From Prevotella sp. (lineage in GTDB: Bacteria > Bacteroidota > Bacteroidia > Bacteroidales > Bacteroidaceae), in NCBI GenBank assembly GCA_016281815.1, contig JAEEJK010000083.1, positions 41,312 through 105,311 of the forward strand: a stretch of 64,000 bases of DNA. The letters are read 5' to 3'. The notes under the pieces were generated by a model that was not told the DNA's origin, made no database searches, and saw only the letters and a list, made by a program, of their open reading frames with translations. Below are positions 1 through 8,490 of the stretch, piece by piece; position 1 is the first letter of the stretch; each line of letters opens with the position of its first letter. A program made the position numbers and the translations under genes.

Positions 1-719
1 ATCAACAAATCAGATCCTGTCATCCATCGTGCGCCATCGGACAGCAAGAAGGCCACTGTAGCAGCCACATCCTCCGGCCTGCCATAGCCAAGCGGATATT
101 TCTGCTCATCGGAGGCAAGTTGCTCTGGTGTCAGTTCAAACTGTCCCACCATCGGTGTGCGGACCATGGCTGGCGACACCGTGTTGACCCTGATGCTCCG
201 ATGGGACAGTTCGAGAGCCAGGACCCTCGCATAAGAAGCAAGAGCGGCTTTGGAAGAACTGTAAATGGCATTGCCCATCTCTGCGTATCGTCCTGCTGCC
301 ACAGAGGAAATGAACACCAGAGATGCTCCACGCCGGATCTTTTTCTGGGCAAGCAAATCGGTGGTCAGTCGGACGGCTGCATGATAATTGGTATCAAAAA
401 CCATTTGTGCTGCCTCATCGGTGATGTTTCTCGTGGGGCAGATGAGTTGAACACCGGCGGCGTGCACCACTCCATCAAGCGGTGTCAACTGTGCCACACA
501 ATCCTTCACTTTATCTGGATGGGTAAGGTCACAGCACATCAAGTCGTGCCCCTCGCCGTCAAGCAGAGACAGACTCTGCTGCAGTCTCTCCTCATCCCTT
601 CCGCCAAGGGTCACCGTTGCTCCCTGCTGAGCACAAAGAACTGCGGCAGCACGTCCTATTCCAGAAGAGCCGCCGGTAATCAGGATATGGCGTCCTGACA
701 AGTCAAAAGGGCTTTTCAT
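1..719 (-). CDS. Short-chain dehydrogenase/reductase (3' end cut by window edge)
   Basis: NAD(P)-dependent oxidoreductase of the classical SDR family. The product begins [15 protein letters not shown]. It carries the cofactor motif T15-G-G-S-S-G-I-G22, an N-A-A-G-like HAAG segment, and the catalytic Y153-S-S-S-K157 with an upstream serine run (FISS). Its start codon overlaps the stop of the upstream acyl carrier protein gene by four bases (ATGA), so the two are translationally coupled. A partner ACP suggests it reduces an ACP-bound acyl or ketoacyl group. The substrate cannot be read from the sequence, and the last residues lie beyond base 1. Confidence 0.88.
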   Translation of the reverse strand, partial: MKSPFDLSGRHILITGGSSGIGRAAAVLCAQQGATVTLGGRDEERLQQSLSLLDGEGHDLMCCDLTHPDKVKDCVAQLTPLDGVVHAAGVQLICPTRNITDEAAQMVFDTNYHAAVRLTTDLLAQKKIRRGASLVFISSVAAGRYAEMGNAIYSSSKAALASYARVLALELSHRSIRVNTVSPAMVRTPMVGQFELTPEQLASDEQKYPLGYGRPEDVAATVAFLLSDGARWMTGSDLL

Positions 720-943
720 TTGCTCTCAACCATTTCGAACAAATCCCTGACGGTCTGGCAAGCGCGGATGTCCAACGCGGTGATTTTCTTTCCATATTCC
801 GTACGGACAAAAGCGATGATGCTCAAAGCCGACAGAGAACTCCACTCCTCCAAGTCGTGGAACAGCAAGTCGGGAGTAAACAACTCCGGTTCTGTGTCAT
901 CAAACTGGTCAGCCAATTTTTCGATAAACTTATCTATGTCCAT
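716..943 (-). CDS. Acyl carrier protein
   Basis: A 75-residue acidic protein of ACP size. The helix-II region reads EEWSSLSAL, and Ser36 sits where the phosphopantetheine-bearing serine of the D-S-L motif normally lies. Here the preceding Asp is replaced by Ser, which is typical of specialised rather than housekeeping ACPs. It is the first gene of a minus-strand unit with the overlapping SDR, and the pair probably works on an acyl group for an envelope or secondary lipid product. It is not the fatty-acid AcpP, because no fab genes adjoin it. Function is inferred from family and context. Confidence 0.85.
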   Translation of the reverse strand: MDIDKFIEKLADQFDDTEPELFTPDLLFHDLEEWSSLSALSIIAFVRTEYGKKITALDIRACQTVRDLFEMVESK

Positions 944-988
944 GTCAAATTATATATTTGGTGAATCTTCAAACCATTTTACTGACGA

Positions 989-996
989 CAAAGGTA
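989..996 (-). promoter_or_regulatory. Bacteroidota -7 element for the ACP-SDR unit
   Basis: The minus strand reads TACCTTTG, a perfect match to the TAnnTTTG -7 consensus, 46 nt upstream of the ACP start. No good TTTG -33 is visible at the expected spacing. Confidence 0.55.
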
Positions 997-1092
997 AATA
1001 ATAATTTTATGCCTATGTCAGATTTAATACGAATTAACATCTTGAGTTTACAAAGAAATGGTGCAAGATTCCTGTATCTGCCAATAATTCAT

Positions 1093-1100
1093 TACCTTTG
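1093..1100 (+). promoter_or_regulatory. Bacteroidota -7 element for the glycan locus
   Basis: TACCTTTG matches the TAnnTTTG consensus and lies 26 nt before the start at 1127. It is divergent from the ACP promoter. The -33 box is weak. Confidence 0.55.
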
Positions 1101-1126
1101 CCATCAATTTCAATACTGAAGGTGCG

Positions 1127-2038
1127 ATGCTGAGACGAGCAAAGAGAGTGATTATGAATCCATCATTATTGGTGACACATACGCTGAACCGTATTGTCAC
1201 GATGATTCCTGATGACGAACTTTACATTAAGTTGATGTGGAAACTTAGCAGGCTGAATTATCCTCTTAACCTAAGCAATCCTCAGACTTTCAATGAAAAA
1301 CTTCAATGGTTAAAGTTGCATGACCGGAATCCAAAGTATACCATTATGGTGGATAAAATCAGGGTAAAGGAATGGGTGGCCAGCAAAATTGGCGAGCAAC
1401 ATATCATTCCTACTTTGGGTGTATGGGAATCCCCTGAAGATATAGATTTTGACAGCCTTCCAAATCAGTTTGTCCTAAAATGCAACCACAACAGCGGAAT
1501 TGGAGTATATGTATGTAAAGACAAGCGATTGATGAACAAGAAAAAGGTCATCAAAGATTTGAAAAAGGGCTTACAACAAAATTATTATAAAGAAGGGCGA
1601 GAGTGGCCATATAAAAATGTAAAACCCATGGTTCTTGCAGAAAAATATATGGAGGACGAGAGCGGGTTTGAGTTGAAAGATTACAAGGTGTTCAATTTCA
1701 ATGGAGAGCCCAAAATCATAGAAATCGATTATGACAGGTTTAAAGGCCACAAACGGCATTTGTATGATGTGGACTGGAACAAGATAGATGCGACCATAGA
1801 GTTCCCCTCAGACCCTGACAGAAGTTTTGAGAAGCCCAAAGTGCTTGACCAGTTGCTGTCCTTGGCAAGGACATTGTCGGAAGGCATCCCACATGTGAGA
1901 ACAGACTTTTATATCGTAAGAGACCGCATTTATTTTGGCGAAATGACCTTTTTTCACGGGAGTGGCTTGGAACATATCACTCCATTAGATTTTGACAAGC
2001 AAATGGGATCTTGGCTCATTCTGCCTGCCCTTACTTAA
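1127..2038 (+). CDS. TupA-like ATP-grasp protein of a glycan locus
   Basis: A 303-residue soluble protein resembling the TupA-like ATP-grasp family, often annotated as a glycosyltransferase in capsule clusters. Recognisable segments are the N-terminal FNEKLQWLKLHDRNP block, the VLKCNHNSG block near residue 124 (nucleotide-binding part of the grasp fold), the AEKYMED block, the DYKVFNFNGEP block and the C-terminal VRTDFY plus FGEMTFFHGSG blocks. Family members are thought to ligate amino acids or modify polysaccharides; the substrate is unknown here. The start at 1127 lies about 20 nt after the predicted transcription start. A 148-nt gap with its own promoter separates it from the next gene. 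Confidence 0.8.
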   Translation: MLRRAKRVIMNPSLLVTHTLNRIVTMIPDDELYIKLMWKLSRLNYPLNLSNPQTFNEKLQWLKLHDRNPKYTIMVDKIRVKEWVASKIGEQHIIPTLGVWESPEDIDFDSLPNQFVLKCNHNSGIGVYVCKDKRLMNKKKVIKDLKKGLQQNYYKEGREWPYKNVKPMVLAEKYMEDESGFELKDYKVFNFNGEPKIIEIDYDRFKGHKRHLYDVDWNKIDATIEFPSDPDRSFEKPKVLDQLLSLARTLSEGIPHVRTDFYIVRDRIYFGEMTFFHGSGLEHITPLDFDKQMGSWLILPALT

Positions 2039-2092
2039 TTAATAACTTTCAAACAATTTTCCCATCAATTACTTTATTACTAAAAAAATACT

Positions 2093-2100
2093 TACCTTTG
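2093..2100 (+). promoter_or_regulatory. Bacteroidota -7 element before the GT-C-like gene
   Basis: TACCTTTG (TAnnTTTG) lies 87 nt before the start at 2187. The stretch 2039-2186 is otherwise AT-rich and holds no gene. Confidence 0.5.
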
Positions 2101-2186
2101 CACTTTGAAACTCAAACCGTCCTTTCATAAGGAAGCGGTTAACTGAATTGTGTGCATAATACACATTATATTTATTTATTGGCATA

Positions 2187-3869
2187 ATGACGGTATCCCA
2201 ATCTCACAATTATTCGACCAAGAACGAAATGAACAGCCCATTATCATTGATATGGAAATTCATCAACCAACATTCATATTTTATTCTATTCGCATTGTTT
2301 GCTCTATGGATGCTGGTCGGCATATTTCCTTTAGTCTGCTATGAAGGAGATAGTTTGGAGGTGATTCTTGGATGTGAAATCATGCATCAGGACGGTTGGT
2401 CTTTTCCACCTATCAAAGGATATGAATATCGCATGCAACCCCTGACATACATTACAGTTGTGGCAATCAGAAACATCCTGCCTATTTTTACTTGTCAGCA
2501 AATATATTGTCTGATCACTGCTTTATCGAGTTTTGCCTTTTTAATCGGCTGCATAGAATTTGCTCGCCACATCACCCATGAAAAGCGAATCAGGATATTG
2601 CTGGCAGCCATGATGCTTCCCGAAATATATGCCATTGCGATGTATCCTAATTCTGCCATACCTGCTGCGGCACTATTCGTTTGGGCCCTTATCTGCATTT
2701 GCCACCGCAGATACTTGGTTGCCACCATTCTCATGTGCATCGCTCCCCTGTTCCGCGTGGATGTGGTCGCTGTTTATCCTGCCATATTCCCATTATTCAT
2801 GCATGAGGGCAAGACATTAGGCAAAAGCATTATTTATTCTGCAATATATGCCTTAACCGTGGTAGTGGTGTGTTTGTTCTTCTTCTGGTTGTTCAATGCC
2901 AGAGTCCTGACATCTCTCAATTCTTATGACCATTGGAACAGGACGATACCCACATCACAGGTATTGATAACGATTTTTGCCTATTATTCCTTAGCCTATA
3001 TCATATTGCTGCCTTTAGGCCTTTGCCTGCTCATCAAGAACAAGTTCTGGAAAGAACTGTTGCTTGTACTCCTGCCCATCGTCATCTTGCATTATGTATA
3101 TCGGCAAATGGGCTGTGCAGCAAAGCATTACCTGTACATCTCACCCTTTGTCATTATAGCCGGTGTCAGAGCACTTTCCTGGATCATTTCAGTAGTACGG
3201 AATAGGCCTTTGCTCAAATGGGTGAGCATCGTATTGGTGATTTTATTCAACACCGTCTCTTTAAGAGTTGTCCCCCCTAGCAGACCATGGTTTGAGGATG
3301 GATTTATTTATAATGCGGCAACGATTGTCCCCTTCGGTTCAACACAAATTTCCTCGACCAAAGTTTCCTTAGGAGTAGGGGCCGGGCAATTTGTGCCGAC
3401 ATTGGATGAAAAAATGATTGGGTCGGGCCATTTGTTCTATTCTATGTATATCCATGATATCAAGAAAGAAATGGAAACCACCTATGCCAAGTTGAAAACC
3501 ACGTTGGAAAAACAAACCACCTGCAATATCCAGACAGTGGAATGGGGCATAAGTAGTTATATAAGTTCTTTATTCTTGAAAGACCAATACAGAGTTTCCG
3601 TTCACGATGGTTACTGCACATTTACAGGAAAAGGAAAGACTTTCAACGTACACAATCTTAAATGGTTTGATTATGATGACGGTGAAAATGGTGCACGAGA
3701 ATTGTTGGAAAGATACCGTACATTCACTTTTCCCGAGCCCAAGGATGAACTATATATTGTCGTGGATACCGAACACATCAGAACGAGTTTCGAAGGATTG
3801 GCCCGTCATGGTCTGGTGAAGAAAATAGAGGAAGGGCTATATTTATTCAAAATCAAACCATCTATATGA
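2187..3869 (+). CDS. Polytopic membrane protein, GT-C glycosyltransferase-like
   Basis: A 560-residue protein with about ten hydrophobic helices over the first 375 residues, followed by a soluble domain of roughly 180 residues. An acidic E53-G-D55 lies just after the first helix, where GT-C enzymes that use polyprenyl-phosphate sugars place catalytic acidic residues. The gene overlaps the downstream UbiA-type gene by four bases, so it may use the lipid-linked sugar that gene makes. An alternative start is Met15 (2229). No precise family can be named. The GT-C assignment rests on topology, the acidic motif and context, so it is a hypothesis. Confidence 0.65.
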   Translation: MTVSQSHNYSTKNEMNSPLSLIWKFINQHSYFILFALFALWMLVGIFPLVCYEGDSLEVILGCEIMHQDGWSFPPIKGYEYRMQPLTYITVVAIRNILPIFTCQQIYCLITALSSFAFLIGCIEFARHITHEKRIRILLAAMMLPEIYAIAMYPNSAIPAAALFVWALICICHRRYLVATILMCIAPLFRVDVVAVYPAIFPLFMHEGKTLGKSIIYSAIYALTVVVVCLFFFWLFNARVLTSLNSYDHWNRTIPTSQVLITIFAYYSLAYIILLPLGLCLLIKNKFWKELLLVLLPIVILHYVYRQMGCAAKHYLYISPFVIIAGVRALSWIISVVRNRPLLKWVSIVLVILFNTVSLRVVPPSRPWFEDGFIYNAATIVPFGSTQISSTKVSLGVGAGQFVPTLDEKMIGSGHLFYSMYIHDIKKEMETTYAKLKTTLEKQTTCNIQTVEWGISSYISSLFLKDQYRVSVHDGYCTFTGKGKTFNVHNLKWFDYDDGENGARELLERYRTFTFPEPKDELYIVVDTEHIRTSFEGLARHGLVKKIEEGLYLFKIKPSI

Positions 3870-4756
3870 TCAAGTCTGTTGTACAGTTGCTCCGTCCCCA
3901 GCAATGGATCAAGAACACGTTTATCTTCCTGCCTATTTTCTTTGACGGGAAGTTGCTTCATATAGATTTACTATTGGCTACAGCCATAGTATTCGCAACT
4001 TATTGCCTGGCTGCCAGCGGAGTATATTGTTTCAACGACATCTTCGATGCTGAAGCAGACAGACTCCACCCAAAAAAATGTTTAAGGCCCATTGCCTCCG
4101 GGACAGTCAGCAAGACGGCTGCCTACGCTATCATGGGCGTGTGCTTTCTGTTATCCATTCTGCTTGTCACGATATCCTTCCATGATGAGTATCCGAAAAT
4201 GTTGCGGCTCATTGGGGTCATCACATTCTACATCCTCATGAATATTGCCTATTGCGTCAAACTGAAACAGAAGGCGATTGTCGATGTGTTCATCATTGCC
4301 ACCGGATTTGTCCTCAGAATAGTGGCGGGTGGCTTTGCCACAGGCATTCATTTGTCACAGTGGATTGTACTGATGACGTTCCTGCTGGCACTGTTTCTGG
4401 CTTTTGCCAAACGCAGAGACGATGTGGTGATTTATGAAGACACAGGTATACTGACACGGAAAAATGTCAGCCGCTACAATTTGGCTTTCATGAATCAGGC
4501 TATCGGCATTGTGGCCAGTATCACCATGGTGTGCTATATCATGTACACCGTTTCTCCTGAGGTCACAGAACGTTTTCACAGTCATTATGTCTATATCACC
4601 TCTGTTTATGTCCTTGCCGGAATCATCAGATATCTTCAGGTGACCTTGGTGGACGTACGCAGCGGAAGTCCCACGAAAATATTGCTCAAGGACCGTTTTA
4701 TCCAGGCCTGCATCATTGGGTGGGTTATGACTTTTTTCTTCGTCCTCTATTTCTAA
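3866..4756 (+). CDS. UbiA-family polyprenyl-phosphate phosphoribosyltransferase
   Basis: A 296-residue membrane prenyltransferase. The N-terminus (LLRPQQWIKN) and the motif N57-D58-x2-D61-x3-D65 followed by R74-P75-I-A-S-G match the decaprenyl-phosphate phosphoribosyltransferase subgroup of UbiA (mycobacterial Rv3806c type). Those enzymes join phosphoribosyl diphosphate to a polyprenyl phosphate. About eight membrane helices are visible. It overlaps the upstream GT-C-like gene by four bases, and a HAD phosphatase lies two genes downstream. Together these suggest a route to polyprenyl-phospho-ribose, a furanosyl donor for surface glycans. No DprE1/DprE2-type epimerase is in the window. Ubiquinone-type activity is unlikely given the motif and neighbours. 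Confidence 0.85.
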   Translation: MIKSVVQLLRPQQWIKNTFIFLPIFFDGKLLHIDLLLATAIVFATYCLAASGVYCFNDIFDAEADRLHPKKCLRPIASGTVSKTAAYAIMGVCFLLSILLVTISFHDEYPKMLRLIGVITFYILMNIAYCVKLKQKAIVDVFIIATGFVLRIVAGGFATGIHLSQWIVLMTFLLALFLAFAKRRDDVVIYEDTGILTRKNVSRYNLAFMNQAIGIVASITMVCYIMYTVSPEVTERFHSHYVYITSVYVLAGIIRYLQVTLVDVRSGSPTKILLKDRFIQACIIGWVMTFFFVLYF

Positions 4757-4768
4757 TCTCTTTCGCAC

Positions 4769-5812
4769 ATGATGGACAGAGACATACAGTTGGACATTTA
4801 CAGGGCTCTGACGATGATGTATATCATCTGTGTCATTCACGTGACCTATTGGATTGGGTTCACGTATGAGCCGTTTGCCTCCATTATCCTGTTTGAGATG
4901 TCGCTGATTTTTTTCATTTCAGGAGCAGCGTTGTCTCTGAGGACAACAGAAAGGGGAATGTGGGCTACATTCCTCAACCGGTTGAAGAGAGTTGTACTAC
5001 CCTTTTACATCTATGCCGCGGTAGTGGTGTGCTTTATGGGGTTGCTGACCTTGGCTTGGCGCTTTTTCGGCTCAAGCATTGACAGTTTGCTTGGAGAGAA
5101 AGCAGCCACACTCAAAGAAAGCACTCTGACAGGATATTCTTGGAATGACGTACTGAAAATATTGACGTGCAAAAATATTCCCAAGGCACCCTTTTGCTAT
5201 CATCTTTGGTTTATCTGGCCCTATCTCATCCTGTCGTGCACCTTTGGCTTTCAGGTACAACTGATGAGGAAAACAAACAGATGGCTGTATGTTGTCCTTT
5301 GCATCGCCATATTCCTTCTGACCCAAAGCCTCACACGGCACATGTTGCTCAGAGAAGTGTTGTTCTACAATATATTCATGGTGGCTGGCTACCTGTTTTA
5401 TAAAAAAATCCGCACAAAGACTGTGTTGATAATTGGTGCCATTGCCTTGGTGATCCTGATATTGCTCAAAGGCCGATTCGTCCCCATGCAGCAGCACAAG
5501 TTTCCGCCCGACTATGTATTCCTTGTATTCAACGTGGTGGCGATATGCTTTCTTTATGCTCTGTCACAGCACATCACGCTGCCCAACTGGAAGATTTTCC
5601 AAATTTGGAATACCCGTGGCTACACCATGTATATCTACCAGAACATGGTGTTCCTTATGATATATCCCGTTCACATGGTGCTGATATCCAAGATACCATT
5701 TGCACCAGGACAGTTTGTCGTCTTCTCGATATTGCTTTTCTTTTTTTCGACATGGCTCAGTTACCTCACTTTCCCCCTGGAACAATATGTCATGCGGAAG
5801 ATTCGTTTTTGA
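4769..5812 (+). CDS. Acyltransferase-3 family membrane O-acyltransferase
   Basis: A 347-residue protein with about ten membrane helices, beginning RDIQLDIYRALTMMYIICVIH. That opening (x-D-x-x-R-a-L..., then a His in helix 1) is typical of OafA/YrhL-type acyltransferases that O-acetylate surface polysaccharides using cytoplasmic acyl-CoA. Twelve bases separate it from the UbiA-type gene and 13 from the HAD gene, so it is in the same operon. The acceptor sugar cannot be predicted. Confidence 0.82.
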   Translation: MMDRDIQLDIYRALTMMYIICVIHVTYWIGFTYEPFASIILFEMSLIFFISGAALSLRTTERGMWATFLNRLKRVVLPFYIYAAVVVCFMGLLTLAWRFFGSSIDSLLGEKAATLKESTLTGYSWNDVLKILTCKNIPKAPFCYHLWFIWPYLILSCTFGFQVQLMRKTNRWLYVVLCIAIFLLTQSLTRHMLLREVLFYNIFMVAGYLFYKKIRTKTVLIIGAIALVILILLKGRFVPMQQHKFPPDYVFLVFNVVAICFLYALSQHITLPNWKIFQIWNTRGYTMYIYQNMVFLMIYPVHMVLISKIPFAPGQFVVFSILLFFFSTWLSYLTFPLEQYVMRKIRF

Positions 5813-5825
5813 CAACTATTAAGAC

Positions 5826-6416
5826 ATGAAGAAAAGGACGATAGCCGTTTTTGATTTTGACGGTACACTGACAACAAAAGACACACTGCTCGAATTCATC
5901 AAGTTTGCCTGCGGCAGACGTCGCTTCATTCTTGGTTTCCTGCTCTATTCGCCTATTCTTGTCTTGATGAAACTGCACCTATACCCCAACTGGAAAGCCA
6001 AGCAGAAGGTCTTCGCCTATTTCTTCAAGGGATGGGGATACCGTCGTTTCAAGTCACTTGGACAATCATTCTCCTCGGAGATAGAAAAAATAAGAAATGA
6101 GTCTGTCATCAAGAAAATGGAAAATCACATTCACTGCTCCGACACCGTTTATGTGGTATCGGCAAGCATCTCTGAATGGGTAAGGCCCTGGTGTGAGCAA
6201 ATGAATGTCAGTGGTGTGATGGCCACGGAGATAGAGGTAGATCAAAAAGGACTGATCACAGGACGTTTTCTGACGGACAACTGCTACGGGCAGGAGAAGG
6301 TCAACAGACTGGCAGAGAAGGAGCCCGACAGAGAGAGTTACTGCCTGTATGCATACGGAGACAGCAGGGGTGACAAAGAATTGCTTGAATATGCAGACCA
6401 TGGTTTCTTATGTTGA
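5826..6416 (+). CDS. HAD-superfamily (HAD-IB-like) phosphatase
   Basis: A 196-residue phosphatase with all four HAD motifs: D10-F-D12-G-T-L-T (nucleophile and acid/base), VVSAS (motif II), a lysine in GQEKVNRL (motif III) and G178-D-S-R-G-D183 (motif IV, metal). The insert between motifs I and II contains a hydrophobic, Arg-rich stretch, consistent with action at the membrane on a lipid phosphate. Next to a polyprenyl-phosphate phosphoribosyltransferase, the likely job is removal of the 5-phosphate from polyprenyl-phospho-5-phosphoribose; this is inferred from context. Serine or glycerol phosphatase activity is an alternative. Confidence 0.85.
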   Translation: MKKRTIAVFDFDGTLTTKDTLLEFIKFACGRRRFILGFLLYSPILVLMKLHLYPNWKAKQKVFAYFFKGWGYRRFKSLGQSFSSEIEKIRNESVIKKMENHIHCSDTVYVVSASISEWVRPWCEQMNVSGVMATEIEVDQKGLITGRFLTDNCYGQEKVNRLAEKEPDRESYCLYAYGDSRGDKELLEYADHGFLC

Positions 6417-6434
6417 AACACAATACTAACAGAT

Positions 6435-8090
6435 ATGAACTTCAAAAAATTTTCAGGCCGTCTGACCACGTTTTTCAGCGAGAGATGGATACAACTGCTC
6501 GTCATTGCCATTGCCATAGGACTACCTCCCTGCTTGGTATATGTCGGAAGAACATCATTCTGGAGAATTGTCAACGACACTATTTTTGAGACGGGAATTC
6601 TTTTCCTCATCACCGCAATGATGGGGAAATGGGGGAAATGGCTTCTTCATCTGACTTTCATCCTATCCTTGTTTGACTTCGGACTAAGTTTCGGATGCTA
6701 TTTGGCCTGTGGCCAGCCCGTCACGCTTGACATGGCATACCTGATTTTGGGAACCAACTCCAACGAGGTATCCGAATTTTTCAGTTTCTATTTTCCCCCC
6801 GTCAAAATAATCATTTGGCTGGCAGCCATATTGTTGCTTGTCTTGTTGTATTGTTTCAAAATTCCACGGTTGCGCCCCAACCTAAGGATTTCACAAGTTG
6901 GTGCGACTTTACTTCTGATGACTATCATTCTATGCTTTCCGCCGCCAAGCCGAGGCATTTACAATTGGTGCGACAAGATACCCCCTATCAAATATTTGTT
7001 CATAATGAAGGACTATGAACCACTTGGCAAGTTGGCCGAACTACGCCACGACACCCCTCTCGAAGAGGTGTCAGACCAACACCCCCAGCACATTGTCCTC
7101 ATTATCGGAGAGTCTTTTTCAAAGTCTCACTCTTCTGTATATGGATACAAACTCGACACCAACCCTGAGTTGTCGCGTCTCACCGATGAAGGGCGTCTCT
7201 ATGCCTTCACTCAATGTACTGCTCCAGCCGCGTTCACACACCTGGCATTCAAAAACATCTTCACCCTGTGGGATACTTATGAGTCAAAAGCCTTTGATAA
7301 GGCGGAGGGTATAAAGAAGGGACTGAGAAAAATCTTCATGCCTTGGATAGAGGATCCTAACGCCTGGTATAATTATCCCACTTTTTTTGATATTTTCAGC
7401 CAACACTACACCATCAGATGGGTTTCCAATCAAGAGTCCCATGGCATGTATGACAATGTGCAGGCTGCTTTTGCCAAACTCTCAGACACTGTTTGGTATG
7501 CGGGGCAGCACCCAGAGGCTGGCAGCCGTTATGATGAAGTGGTCGTGCCTGTGCTCAAATCATATCTCAAGACTGACAGTTTGCCATCCATCACCATCGT
7601 CAACCTGATGGGACAACACGAGAATTTCTATCAGCGTTATCCAAACTCATGGAAATACTTCAAGCCCGAAGACTACAAAGACCGCCCAGAGCACCAGAGG
7701 GAGATCCTCGCGCAATATGACAATGCCACCCGATACAACGACCATGTGGTGGCATCCATTTTTGATTTATACAAAGACGAGTGTGCACTGGTTTTCTATT
7801 TTCCCGATCATGGCATGGACATCTATGAGACCGACCCCAACCATTGCGGGCATGCATCTGCAAGAGAGCAGAAATCATGGGACCTCAGTTTACATATCCC
7901 ATTTTTCATCTATGCTACAGACAGTTACCGCCAAGCCTATCCTGATCAAGTGGCACAGATGGAACACTCCATCAACAACCCTTTCAACACCAAGGACCTG
8001 ATTTACACACTTATGCAGATCACAGGATGGAAAATAGCAAAAGACAGTGTCGATTATTCCAAAAAGTCGCTGTTTGTCAGTCCACAATGA
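6435..8090 (+). CDS. Phosphoethanolamine-transferase-like sulfatase-fold membrane enzyme
   Basis: A 551-residue protein with about five N-terminal membrane helices (to residue 180) and a periplasmic alkaline-phosphatase/sulfatase-fold domain. Metal-binding signatures are HIVLIIGESFSKSHSSVYGY and YFPDHGMDIYE, followed by HCGHAS and HIPFFIY. This is the EptA/CptA layout, enzymes that move phosphoethanolamine from phosphatidylethanolamine to lipid A, core or other surface glycans. The usual nucleophile segment is diverged (CTAPAAFTH), so I cannot assign the threonine confidently. It lies 18 nt after the HAD gene and is the last gene before a long non-coding stretch. Confidence 0.85.
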   Translation: MNFKKFSGRLTTFFSERWIQLLVIAIAIGLPPCLVYVGRTSFWRIVNDTIFETGILFLITAMMGKWGKWLLHLTFILSLFDFGLSFGCYLACGQPVTLDMAYLILGTNSNEVSEFFSFYFPPVKIIIWLAAILLLVLLYCFKIPRLRPNLRISQVGATLLLMTIILCFPPPSRGIYNWCDKIPPIKYLFIMKDYEPLGKLAELRHDTPLEEVSDQHPQHIVLIIGESFSKSHSSVYGYKLDTNPELSRLTDEGRLYAFTQCTAPAAFTHLAFKNIFTLWDTYESKAFDKAEGIKKGLRKIFMPWIEDPNAWYNYPTFFDIFSQHYTIRWVSNQESHGMYDNVQAAFAKLSDTVWYAGQHPEAGSRYDEVVVPVLKSYLKTDSLPSITIVNLMGQHENFYQRYPNSWKYFKPEDYKDRPEHQREILAQYDNATRYNDHVVASIFDLYKDECALVFYFPDHGMDIYETDPNHCGHASAREQKSWDLSLHIPFFIYATDSYRQAYPDQVAQMEHSINNPFNTKDLIYTLMQITGWKIAKDSVDYSKKSLFVSPQ

Positions 8091-8490
8091 ACGCAGAGTG
8101 TCCCAAAACAAGAAAAAAAAGCACAAGATTCAAAAAAAAAAGTTTTTCTCTTAGTGAATGTAAAAAAAATGATTACCTTTGTACATTGAAATAAAATTAG
8201 CTGTTGATTGCAGATACTGCAAGATTGGAAATATATGTGTTTTTCTGTCTTCCTGAATGGTAATTCGCGATTTTCGCATTTGATGATTGCGACGGATTTG
8301 ACATGTGCTGATCTTTAAGGCGGTTTTGGCATTCTGGCTTGTTTTCTATGCCCCATTACGTCGTTTTTTCACTGAATCAGCGATGCGGAGAAGATGTGCC
8401 CAGAAGCCAACCTAAACTTTGTTGCTTACCATTTCACCAAGCATCTTGCAGTCGACCTGCATTCCAAAATCCACAACATATCATATCATT
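8091..8490. other. 400-nt non-coding region with promoter and long leader
   Basis: No open frame with coding character is seen. After an A-rich stretch it contains a promoter (8151-8181) and then about 300 nt of probable 5' leader for the O-antigen ligase gene. No riboswitch or attenuator fold could be recognised by eye. Confidence 0.6.
8151..8181 (+). promoter_or_regulatory. Promoter of the second half of the glycan locus
   Basis: TTAG (8151-8154), a 19-nt spacer and TACCTTTG (8174-8181) match the Bacteroidota TTTG-N19-TAnnTTTG pattern with one change in the -33 box. The next credible start codon is 310 nt downstream. Confidence 0.7.
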
